Source of the DNA: Sinorhizobium arboris LMG 14919
Lineage (GTDB): Bacteria > Pseudomonadota > Alphaproteobacteria > Rhizobiales > Rhizobiaceae
Length of the DNA: 64,000 nt
Direction: 5' to 3'
Assembly: GCF_000427465.1 (NCBI RefSeq)
Contig: NZ_ATYB01000014.1
Span: forward strand, 829,570 to 893,569
Shown: positions 9,664 through 17,072 of the stretch, in pieces
Layout: every line of letters begins with the position of its first letter
Position numbering within the stretch: the first letter of the stretch is position 1
Position numbers and translations under genes: made by a program
Notes under the pieces: generated by a model
Seen by the model: only the letters and a program-made list of their open reading frames with translations
Told to the model about the DNA's origin: nothing
Databases searched by the model: none

Positions 9664-9700
9664 AGCCCGCAACCCAACGTGTGAGCTGCGGGCTTTCTTT
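9664..9700 (+). terminator. Hairpin with T-run between integrase and second porin gene
   Basis: AGCCCGCA (9664-9671) pairs with TGCGGGCT (9687-9694), followed on the + strand by TTCTTTT. For the minus-strand porin gene ending at 9718 the same hairpin follows the stop codon, but there it lacks a T-run, so the element works best for + strand transcripts. Confidence 0.6.
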
Positions 9701-9717
9701 TACCTGACTAGGTCAGA

Positions 9718-10761
9718 TTAGAAGTTCCGCTGCAGGCGAAGGAAACCGCTGACGGAATCCGGTGCATTGCTCGGGTCCGTGTAGTTGATCGCGAAGCGGG
9801 TAGCGAGACCTTCCGTGATGTCGTAGTCGGCGGTAAGGCCGACACGCCACTGGTCCGCATCATTGTCGAAGCGGCCGCCGATCTTGTCGCCTTCGTTCAG
9901 AGCGCCCCAGTATTGAGCGCCGGGCGTGATCGCAAGCTTATCGCTCACATTGAAGCGGTAAGAGGCGGCAACGGCCCACTCCGAGTCATGCCAGTACGCG
10001 TTCGGACCGGATGCCCAGATGCCGGCGATCTGGAAGGTGCCCGGACCGGCATCCGCGGAGAGCAGGGCACGCACCGCGCCTTCTTCCCATTCCGTGTCGT
10101 AGCTGCCGAGCAGGTCGAAGGTCACGCCGCCGAGCGAAGCCGAAACGATGCCTTCGACACCGACGCCATTCGGCTTGGTCGAAGTACCCTCGAGTTCATC
10201 CACAGCAACGCCGGCCTGGAACGAGCCGCCGTCATAGGTATAGCGGATTGAGTTGAACTCGGTATTCTCACCGATCAGGTCGGTTTCACCGTTCAGGCCC
10301 TTATCCCACCAGCTGTAGAAGAAGCCGGCCCGGAAGCCGCCGAGCTCGATATAGGCTTCGTCGACGTTGATGTGGCTGTCGCCGTCCGCGGACGCGTCAG
10401 TATCGGCATTGAACTCGGAAGCGAAGAAGCCGGTGAGCGTGCCGTACTCGGTATCGCTCTTGGCGTCGAACGAGATGTAAGCGCGGGAAAACACGTCCCA
10501 ATCGGAGGTGCCTTTCTTACCGTAGCCGGTCAAATGATTGACCTTGTCACGCCCGTAGTCGCCCTGAACGCGGATATAGCCGCCGATCTTGAGGCAGGTT
10601 TCCGTGCCCGGGATGTAGAAGTAGCCCGTACCGAAAGCGTCGCAGACGCGGACATATTCCATAGGCTCCGGCTCTGCAGCGACGATGGCGTCGGCAGCCT
10701 GGGCGCCGGAGACTGCCGCCATAGCGGCAGCCGAGCCGAGAAGAAGGCTCTTGATATTCAT
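9718..10761 (-). CDS. ropA2: RopA-type outer-membrane porin, second copy
   Basis: 347-residue porin_2 family barrel. Signal peptide to AQA (residue 22), then the same VRVCDAFGTGYFYIPG N terminus as its neighbour, the FFYSWWDKGLNGETD block, and the terminal LRLQRNF signal. It diverges from the other copy in presumed surface loops (KVNHLTGYGKK, DASADGDSH, EGDKIGGRFDND). The strong TGGAGG ribosome binding site is shared. Convergent orientation makes the two genes a roughly 1-kb inverted repeat around the integrase. Gene number follows S. meliloti usage and is tentative. Confidence 0.9.
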   Translation of the reverse strand: MNIKSLLLGSAAAMAAVSGAQAADAIVAAEPEPMEYVRVCDAFGTGYFYIPGTETCLKIGGYIRVQGDYGRDKVNHLTGYGKKGTSDWDVFSRAYISFDAKSDTEYGTLTGFFASEFNADTDASADGDSHINVDEAYIELGGFRAGFFYSWWDKGLNGETDLIGENTEFNSIRYTYDGGSFQAGVAVDELEGTSTKPNGVGVEGIVSASLGGVTFDLLGSYDTEWEEGAVRALLSADAGPGTFQIAGIWASGPNAYWHDSEWAVAASYRFNVSDKLAITPGAQYWGALNEGDKIGGRFDNDADQWRVGLTADYDITEGLATRFAINYTDPSNAPDSVSGFLRLQRNF

Positions 10762-10763
10762 TT

Positions 10764-10778
10764 CTGACCTCCAGTCAG
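10764..10778 (-). promoter_or_regulatory. Ribosome binding site in a small hairpin before ropA2
   Basis: On the minus strand CTGAC-TGGAG-GTCAG forms a 5-bp stem holding most of the Shine-Dalgarno in its loop, three bases before the ATG. The counterpart before the other porin gene is nearly identical. Confidence 0.45.
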
Positions 10779-11039
10779 GCGTGGGATAATAATCCTATGA
10801 CTGGGCAGCCAGGAGAGAAGGGCGGGTGCTCGAGCCGAGCCCGTCGACGGAACGTGCTGTGGCTTCCAAGGTTGCGGATGGAAATCACGCCGGCGAAGGG
10901 GAATCCGATGACGAGCCACCGGTCGCCGCATCCGGAACGGCCCCAGGAATGACGGGCTGACGATGCTGGCAACCCGCGAAGGGAGGGGCGCACGGCTCCT
11001 CCCTTCAATTCGCGCCGCCGTTCGGAGGCGCCGAGTTCA

Positions 11040-11519
11040 TCAGCTATAGGGCGAATAGCACTGGCGCCGCGGGCCGTTATAGGGCTGATACGTATTGTCC
11101 CAGGCCCGGTACGAGCGATAACGCGAGTAGCACCATTCGACATGTGCATTACCGCCGCCGTAATATCGCGGAGCCGCATATCTCGGTTGGCTCAGCAAGC
11201 CGCCGACGATCGCCCCGGCAGCCAGGCCACCGAAGAAAGCGCCGAGATCATCGTCATCGTCGTCCCGGTAATAACGGCGGTGGTGGTAACGGTTGCCGTA
11301 ATGGCGGTTCCCGCGATAACCGCGCCAGTAGCCCATCCGCCGGCATTCCACGCCCCGGCAGCGGCCCTTTCGAGCTTCCCCGCGCTCGTAGGGAAACTGC
11401 GCCAACTGCACGTCGGCGGCCAGCGGCTTCGGCGCCGGAACGAGCGGAAACGCTTCTGCCGGCGGAACGCTGCTCATAGCCGTGGCCAGCGACAGGGCAA
11501 CAATTGCTAAGGTCTTCAT
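11040..11519 (-). CDS. BA14K family exported protein
   Basis: 159 residues. A signal peptide ([17 protein letters not shown]...AEA) leads to a low-complexity Arg/Tyr/His-rich segment ([14 protein letters not shown]) followed by six aspartates. A Gly/Ala-rich hydrophobic stretch at about 94-108 ([15 protein letters not shown]) and the family motif [12 protein letters not shown]...[12 protein letters not shown] close the protein. BA14K proteins were described as immunoreactive, lectin-like Brucella antigens; their role in rhizobia is unclear. ATG 11519 with TGAGG upstream is preferred over an ATG four codons earlier. Confidence 0.85.
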   Translation of the reverse strand: MKTLAIVALSLATAMSSVPPAEAFPLVPAPKPLAADVQLAQFPYERGEARKGRCRGVECRRMGYWRGYRGNRHYGNRYHHRRYYRDDDDDDLGAFFGGLAAGAIVGGLLSQPRYAAPRYYGGGNAHVEWCYSRYRSYRAWDNTYQPYNGPRRQCYSPYS

Positions 11520-11605
11520 TGGCCTCACCATTTCCTCTCAGGAGAAAATAAATCCCTTCCAGGGGAAAATGGCCGAAATCCTGTTTTGTGCCGGGGCGGC
11601 CAGCC

Positions 11606-11623
11606 GATCACGATGATGTGATC
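11606..11623. repeat. Perfect palindrome GATCAC-N6-GTGATC
   Basis: GATCACGATGATGTGATC lies upstream of the BA14K gene and downstream of the transglycosylase gene. It could be a regulator site or the first bases of a lost RIME element, which begin with the same GATCACGATGAT. Confidence 0.35.
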
Positions 11624-11694
11624 CTCTTACAGCGGAGCTGCCGCGAGGGCAGGTCGCAGCCGGGTTTGGGCTGCCCGGTCGCATGGACCGAGGC

Positions 11695-13758
11695 TCAGGG
11701 CAAGACACGTCCCAATCTCAAATCCGCAACGATATCCGAATTTTGTCCCAGGCGGGACTTATAAACCTGGTAGTTCTCCATCACCCGCTGGACATAGTTG
11801 CGCGTCTCCTCGAAGGGGATGCGTTCGATCCAGTCCACGACCTCGTCGATGGGTTTGCCGCGCGGATCGCCATAGCGGGCGAGCCATTGCGGAACGCGAC
11901 CTGGGCCGGCATTGTAGGCTATGAAGGTGAGAATGTAGGAACCGCCGAAGCTGTCGATCTGCTCGCCGAGATAATGGGCTCCAAGTGTCGCGTTATAGCC
12001 GGCGTCGCTGGTCAGGCGGTCCTTGGAATAGGCGAGGCCATAGCGGCTTGCGACGCCTTTGGCTGTGCCGGGCAGAAGCTGCAGAAGGCCCCGGGCATTC
12101 GCCACCGAAACCGCGGCCGGGTTGAAGGCGCTTTCCTGGCGGGCAATGGCATAGGCGAGCGCCTTGCCGGCGCCGTCGATGTCCGCGCTCGGCGGAATGA
12201 CCCCGATCGGAAAGGCAAGGGCAGCCACCTCGATGCCGCGGCCGAAGGCGATCTTGCCGATCTGCAGCGACAGCTGGTGATTGCCCGCCTTCTCGGCCCG
12301 CTCCGTCAGGATCGCAAGTTCGCCGGGGCTGGTCAGTTCCTCGGCAAGCGCCCGATAAAGACTGTCGGCGCGCCAGCCATGGCCGGCGGCTTCGAGCCGG
12401 CCGATCGCCTTGACGGCTTCGCGGCCTTCCAACCGGATGCGGTCTTCCTGAGTAGGTGAGGGGTAGCTCATGTCGAGCTTCGCCTGGCCTAGGCGTGCCG
12501 CGGCGAGTTGTCCGTAGAAGGTCGCCGGATAGCGCGCCGCATTGGTGAAATATTCGCGCGCGTCGCCGGGGCCGCCCGCTTCGGCCGCGCGGCCCAGCCA
12601 GTACCAGGCGCGCGAGGCGGAGACAGGCCTGCTCGATGCCTCGAGAATCCTGCGGAAGTGCTGCGCCGCCTTCTCGGGCTCCTCGAGGCCGCGAAGCGCA
12701 TACCAGCCCGCGTGGAATTCCGCGTCCACGCGGTCCGCAGCGCGCTTTGCCGCATGGTTGGCGGCGATGCGGTAGGCGCCTCGGAAATCGCCGCCGTCGA
12801 GCAGACCGCGGCTGACGATGCGCTGTTCGACCCACCATTCTCCGGGGTTGACCAGAGCGCTGTCGTCCTTCGGCATCTGGTCGAGAAGCCGGGCCGCCTC
12901 GGCATATTTCTGCTGCTTGCGCAAATGTTCGATGCGAATGAAGAGATAGGCGGGATTGCTGCGCCAGGAAGCGTCCACCGCTTCTATGAGCGAAGCCGCG
13001 TTGCTGGCGCCGCGGGTGACTGCGGCCCAGGCGCGGAACAGCGACTGCGCCTTGCCGAGGTCGCTGAACCGCTCGGCCTGGTCTATACGGGCGCGGTAGA
13101 GAAGCATCTCCATCCGCCGCCTGTGATCCTCCGTCGTCAGGAGATTGGAAAACTCGGAAAGGATCTTCGTTTCGGTGTCCTTGTCCAAGGCTTCGCTCAG
13201 CCAGAACGCGCGCAGCTGCGCGGCGGCCGCCGGCCGCTGCCCTTGTGCTGCAAGCGCGCGTGCAAGGACGATCGCCCCTTCAGCCGTTTCGGGCTGAGTT
13301 GCGCCGAAGGCTGCAATCACATCGGCGGCCGGCGCGTTTTCCCGATAAAGAGCCCTTTCCGAATGGGAGCGCAGCGATTTGAGGCCTGGCCAGCCCTGGA
13401 GCTCCCGCTGCGCTTCGGCAATGTCGTAGGAGGGAATGCCTCTCTGTCCGGAAACGGCGATCGCCCAGGCAAGGATATGCCGATCGAGCGTTCCCGCGGG
13501 CATGCCGTCGCGAATGGCGATCGCCTTTTCCGGCTGCCGATCGGAGAGGGCATCCAGCCCGCTTTTCAGATTGCCGCTGATCGCCGCAGTGCCCGGCAGG
13601 GGATTTGCGGATTCGCCGGTGGCGGGGCTGCCGATCTTGCCGGCAGCATCCGGTTTGCTCGTCGGTATCGGTATCCGGCCCTCGGCTGCGTCAGCCGAAA
13701 AAGCCAGCATCCCCGCACCGATTATGGCGGCGACCGGCAGAAAGACTGTTCCGCGCAT
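11695..13758 (-). CDS. Soluble lytic murein transglycosylase (Slt70-like)
   Basis: 687 residues. ATG 13758 is chosen because it begins a signal peptide (MRGTVFLPVAAIIGAGMLAFSADA). A long alpha-helical superhelical region (about 60-500) precedes the C-terminal SLT domain with the catalytic Glu in ARQESAFNP, then GLLQLLPGTAK, AYNAGPGRVPQW and NYVQRVMENYQVY. It cleaves the MurNAc-GlcNAc bond in periplasmic peptidoglycan, forming 1,6-anhydro products, for turnover and insertion of envelope machines. It is divergent from dapA, with a shared 236-base promoter region. Confidence 0.93.
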   Translation of the reverse strand: MRGTVFLPVAAIIGAGMLAFSADAAEGRIPIPTSKPDAAGKIGSPATGESANPLPGTAAISGNLKSGLDALSDRQPEKAIAIRDGMPAGTLDRHILAWAIAVSGQRGIPSYDIAEAQRELQGWPGLKSLRSHSERALYRENAPAADVIAAFGATQPETAEGAIVLARALAAQGQRPAAAAQLRAFWLSEALDKDTETKILSEFSNLLTTEDHRRRMEMLLYRARIDQAERFSDLGKAQSLFRAWAAVTRGASNAASLIEAVDASWRSNPAYLFIRIEHLRKQQKYAEAARLLDQMPKDDSALVNPGEWWVEQRIVSRGLLDGGDFRGAYRIAANHAAKRAADRVDAEFHAGWYALRGLEEPEKAAQHFRRILEASSRPVSASRAWYWLGRAAEAGGPGDAREYFTNAARYPATFYGQLAAARLGQAKLDMSYPSPTQEDRIRLEGREAVKAIGRLEAAGHGWRADSLYRALAEELTSPGELAILTERAEKAGNHQLSLQIGKIAFGRGIEVAALAFPIGVIPPSADIDGAGKALAYAIARQESAFNPAAVSVANARGLLQLLPGTAKGVASRYGLAYSKDRLTSDAGYNATLGAHYLGEQIDSFGGSYILTFIAYNAGPGRVPQWLARYGDPRGKPIDEVVDWIERIPFEETRNYVQRVMENYQVYKSRLGQNSDIVADLRLGRVLP

Positions 13759-13994
13759 CAAGAGCCCTGTCGTCCCCCATCCCTCAACTTCAATTGCCGC
13801 TTCATCGCAGCCCAACAGCCGGCGTCGGTTACCGCCTTGATCAGGGGCGGCCATTGCGTGGAAACGAAAGCGAAATGCATCCTCACAGCGCTTGCCGCAG
13901 CCACGCCACATGATTATGGTGCGGCAGTTTTTTAACCGTCGATTGCGGCCAAAGCGTGAGCGTATTCTGCGCCTCCGGCCGTCAGGAGTTGTGC

Positions 13995-14879
13995 ATGTTC
14001 AAGGGTTCCATTCCCGCACTCGTAACGCCCTTCACCGCTGCCGGCTCGGTTGATGCGGATAGTTTCGTCGCGCATGTGGAATGGCAGATAAAAGAGGGCA
14101 GCCACGGCCTCGTGCCGGTGGGCACCACGGGTGAATCCCCGACGCTTTCCCATGACGAGCACAAGAAGGTCGTGGAACTGTGCGTCGAGGCATCCGGACG
14201 GCGCGTGCCGGTTATCGCCGGCGCCGGTTCCAACAACACGATCGAGGCGGTCGAACTTGCCCAGCACGCGGAAAAGGCCGGAGCGGATGCCATTCTCGTG
14301 GTCACGCCCTATTACAACAAGCCGACGCAGAAGGGCCTCTTCGCCCATTTTGCTGCGATCGCCGAAAGCGTAAAGCTGCCGATCGTGATCTATAACATTC
14401 CGGGCCGTTCCGTCGTCGACATGAGCGTCGAAACCATGGCGGCGCTGGCGAAGGCCCATCCCACGATCATCGGCGTCAAGGATGCGACCGGCAAGATCGA
14501 GCGGGTCTCCGAACAGCGCATGGCCTGCGGCAAGGCTTTCGTGCAGCTTTCGGGAGAGGACGCGACCGCGCTCGGCTTCAATGCGCATGGCGGCGTCGGC
14601 TGCATCTCCGTGACCGCCAACGTCGCGCCGCGCCTTTGCGCCGAGTTTCAGGAGGCGACCCTTGCCGGCAACTTTGCCAAGGCCCTGGAGCTGCAGGATA
14701 AATTGATGCCGCTTCACAAGGCCATCTTCCTTGAGCCGGGCGTCTGCGGCGCTAAATATGCGTTGAACCGCCTCGGGCGAATGAGCTTTACCGTCCGCTC
14801 GCCACTACTGTCGGCGCTGGAGCCGGCCACGGCGTCGGCTATCGACGCGGCGCTCAGGCATGCAGGGCTGATGAACTGA
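13995..14879 (+). CDS. dapA: 4-hydroxy-tetrahydrodipicolinate synthase
   Basis: 294 residues. It condenses pyruvate and aspartate semialdehyde in the first committed step to diaminopimelate and lysine. Visible active-site elements are TTGES (Thr44/45), Tyr133 in VIYNIPGR, Arg138, and the Schiff-base Lys162 in GVKDATG. ATG 13995 follows CAGGAG; an upstream in-frame ATG lacks a site. The stop overlaps the smpB start (TGATG), giving translational coupling. Confidence 0.97.
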   Translation: MFKGSIPALVTPFTAAGSVDADSFVAHVEWQIKEGSHGLVPVGTTGESPTLSHDEHKKVVELCVEASGRRVPVIAGAGSNNTIEAVELAQHAEKAGADAILVVTPYYNKPTQKGLFAHFAAIAESVKLPIVIYNIPGRSVVDMSVETMAALAKAHPTIIGVKDATGKIERVSEQRMACGKAFVQLSGEDATALGFNAHGGVGCISVTANVAPRLCAEFQEATLAGNFAKALELQDKLMPLHKAIFLEPGVCGAKYALNRLGRMSFTVRSPLLSALEPATASAIDAALRHAGLMN

Positions 14880-15358
14880 TGGCACCGAAAGGCAGCGAAC
14901 GCACGGTCAAGAAGGTTGTTGCGGAAAATCGCAAGGCCCGCTTCAACTACGAGATCGTGGACACCTACGAGGCCGGTCTGGTCCTGACCGGCACGGAGGT
15001 CAAGTCGTTGCGCGAGGGAAAAGCGAATATCGCGGAATCATACGCGACCGACGAAGGCGGCGAGATCTGGCTCATCAATTCCTATCTGCCCGAATATTTG
15101 CAGGCCAACCGCTTCAATCACGAGACGCGCCGACGCCGCAAATTGCTCCTGTCGAAGAGGGAAGTGAATCGTCTGCAGGGTGCGGTCAACCGCGAGGGAA
15201 TGTCGCTGATACCGCTCCGGATATACTTCAATGAGCGAGGCAGGGCGAAGCTGGAACTGGCTCTCGGCAAGGGCAAGAAGCTGCACGACAAGCGAGAGAC
15301 CTCCAAGGAACGCGATTGGAACCGGCAGAAGAACAGGCTCCTCAAGGAGCGTGGCTAA
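14879..15358 (+). CDS. smpB: SsrA-binding protein SmpB
   Basis: 159 residues, the usual length. SmpB carries tmRNA to stalled ribosomes for trans-translation. Family motifs are [28 protein letters not shown] block at about 24-45, the RKLLLSK block and the basic C-terminal tail ([15 protein letters not shown]). It overlaps dapA by one base. The link to dapA is common in rhizobia and may be only positional. Confidence 0.97.
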   Translation: MAPKGSERTVKKVVAENRKARFNYEIVDTYEAGLVLTGTEVKSLREGKANIAESYATDEGGEIWLINSYLPEYLQANRFNHETRRRRKLLLSKREVNRLQGAVNREGMSLIPLRIYFNERGRAKLELALGKGKKLHDKRETSKERDWNRQKNRLLKERG

Positions 15359-15405
15359 GTCCTCGCCGATCGCTTGGGGTATATTGCCCTTCATCGGGCA
15401 GACGA

Positions 15406-15513
15406 GATCACGATGATTTTAGGAGGGTCGACCTGAGACTGTGAACGTGATCGATTCCAATGAGTTCGGGCGGAATGCGGGCGGACACCGCCCGCACTTT
15501 CCTCATCCGCTCT
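15406..15513 (+). repeat. RIME-like intergenic mosaic element, copy A
   Basis: A 108-bp element from GATCACGATGATTTTAGG through GTGAACGTGATCGATTCC and the palindrome GCGGGCGGACACCGCCCGC to CCTCATCCGCTCT. It aligns along its length with 24732-24838. The length and two-palindrome design fit the Rhizobium-specific intergenic mosaic element RIME1. It ends on the stop codon of the NYN gene. Confidence 0.75.
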
Positions 15514-16090
15514 AAAGCTCCACGTCGTCGGCCACCGGTTCTACGGGGCGCTGAACGCGTTCTGACGGCTCGCGGCCGATTTCGCCTCTTAGGGAGGCGA
15601 GATCGATGAAGTGATCGGCCTGGCGACGCAGGTCGTCGGCGATCATCGGCGGCTGGGTCGCCATGGTGGAAACCACCGAAACCTTGCGCCCCTTGCGCTG
15701 AAGCGCTTCGACAAGCGTCGTGAAATCGCCATCGCCGGAGAAGATCACCAGATGATCAACGGATTCGGATTGCTCCATGGCATCGATGGCCAGTTCGATA
15801 TCCATATTGCCCTTGATCTTGCGGCGCCCGAGCGAGTCGGTGAATTCCTTGGCCGGCTTGGTCACGACCTTGTAGCCGTTGTAGTCCAGCCAGTCGATCA
15901 ACGGGCGGATCGACGAATATTCCTGGTCCTCGATCAGTGCAGTGTAGTAGTAGGCCCTGAGCAGGTAGCCACGCTTCTGGAAGGCTTTGAGCAGCTTGCG
16001 GTAGTCGATGTCGAAGCCGAGGCTCTTCGACGCAGCGTAGAGATTGGCGCCATCGATGAAAAGAGCGATTTTCTCGCGAGGATCGAACAT
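15512..16090 (-). CDS. NYN domain protein (LabA/DUF88 family, PIN-like)
   Basis: 192 residues. A PIN-like nuclease fold is indicated by FIDGANLY (residues about 10-17), KGNMDIELAIDAM, and FSGDGDFTTLVEAL with conserved acidic metal ligands, then KVSVVSTMATQP. LabA/NYN proteins are predicted RNases or RNA-binding regulators in the cytoplasm. ATG 16090 is chosen for the AGGAAGTAACG just upstream; a GTG 14 codons earlier is less likely. It is divergent from rpoZ. Confidence 0.88.
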   Translation of the reverse strand: MFDPREKIALFIDGANLYAASKSLGFDIDYRKLLKAFQKRGYLLRAYYYTALIEDQEYSSIRPLIDWLDYNGYKVVTKPAKEFTDSLGRRKIKGNMDIELAIDAMEQSESVDHLVIFSGDGDFTTLVEALQRKGRKVSVVSTMATQPPMIADDLRRQADHFIDLASLRGEIGREPSERVQRPVEPVADDVEL

Positions 16091-16561
16091 CGTTACTTCC
16101 TTTTTCCGTACCCTACACAGTGACCGGACCAACCTCGCGGAGCGTCACGCATAAAAACGGCGGATTACATTAAACTTCGCTTATCTGCAAATAATTTAGG
16201 TCATGCCAATGCATTATTCCAACCGGGCCGCCGCGCCTATAGCTAGTTTTAGCAGTTGCTGCAGTTCATCCACATTTTCAATCTATAATTGTTGCTGGAT
16301 ACGCGTCTAAAAAATATCACGAGATACAGGCAACGTCTGGGACCCGCAGCGGCGATCCGCAGATGCGGCATTTTACCATGCTATGGGCGCTGACGTGAGC
16401 GGCCCGCAGGAAAAACTTGAACTTATGTTGTTTTGATTGTATCCGAACGGCTAATTCCAGAAATCGGAGCTGATGGAACCGCATGCAAGCGGACGTTCCG
16501 GTTTCGCGTTGTTAAACCTGCGGCAATGCCGCCGCACCTCTTGAGTCGTAAAGGACAGGCC
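16091..16561. other. Divergent promoter region between NYN gene and rpoZ
   Basis: 470 bases with no gene in either strand. An AT-rich block (about 16150-16330) suggests promoters for both genes. It contains a near-match to a CtrA site (TTAAACTTCGCTTAT at 16170). A small RNA gene cannot be excluded but has no signature here. Confidence 0.4.
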
Positions 16562-16969
16562 ATGGCCCGCGTCACCGTCGAAGACTGCATCGACAAGGTC
16601 GAAAACCGTTTCGAACTCGTCCTTCTTGCCAGCCACCGCGCACGATTGGTTTCCCAGGGTGCCCCGATCACGGTCGACCGCGACAACGACAAGAATCCGG
16701 TCGTTGCACTGCGCGAGATTGCTGAGGAGACCCTCTCGCCCGGCGATCTGAAGGAAGATCTGATCCACTCGCTGCAGAAGCATGTCGAAGTGGACGAGCC
16801 GGAACCCGATCCGGCATCTCTCGTCCAGACGGAAGCAGCCCCTGCCTTCGCTGAGGCTGCCGAAGAGGAAGACCAGCCGGAAGCGCTGACCTTCGACCGC
16901 ATGTCCGAAGAAGAACTGCTGGCCGGTATCGAAGGCCTGGTTCCTCCGGAAAAGAGCGACGACTACTGA
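16562..16969 (+). CDS. rpoZ: RNA polymerase omega subunit
   Basis: 135 residues. The N-terminal RpoZ domain has [23 protein letters not shown] and the [13 protein letters not shown] block; an acidic C-terminal tail is typical of rhizobial omega. It helps assemble beta-prime and forms part of the ppGpp site, which fits its position before rsh. AAAGGA precedes ATG 16562. A strong terminator separates it from rsh. Confidence 0.97.
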   Translation: MARVTVEDCIDKVENRFELVLLASHRARLVSQGAPITVDRDNDKNPVVALREIAEETLSPGDLKEDLIHSLQKHVEVDEPEPDPASLVQTEAAPAFAEAAEEEDQPEALTFDRMSEEELLAGIEGLVPPEKSDDY

Positions 16970-17010
16970 GATTCGTTCCGGAACAACCGTTCCGACGTGT
17001 TATCGAAGCG

Positions 17011-17042
17011 GTGCGCCACTCGTATGATTGGCGCACTTTTTT
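17011..17042 (+). terminator. Rho-independent terminator of rpoZ
   Basis: Stem GTGCGCCA (17011-17018) with TGGCGCAC (17029-17036), followed by six T. It ends 31 bases before the rsh start, so rsh needs readthrough or its own promoter. Confidence 0.92.
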
Positions 17043-17072
17043 ATTTGTCTGATTTCACGGAGCCGCCAGCGG

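Noticed and set aside
9543..9677. N-terminal extension of the integrase to TTG 9677
   Set aside because: It would start inside a terminator hairpin; GTG 9542 has a proper Shine-Dalgarno and gives a normal integrase length.
11606..11623. Third RIME element
   Set aside because: Only the first 12 bases agree with the RIME start; kept as a plain palindrome.
16170..16184. CtrA site before the NYN gene
   Set aside because: TTAA-N7-TTAT misses one consensus base and such near matches are common in AT-rich DNA.
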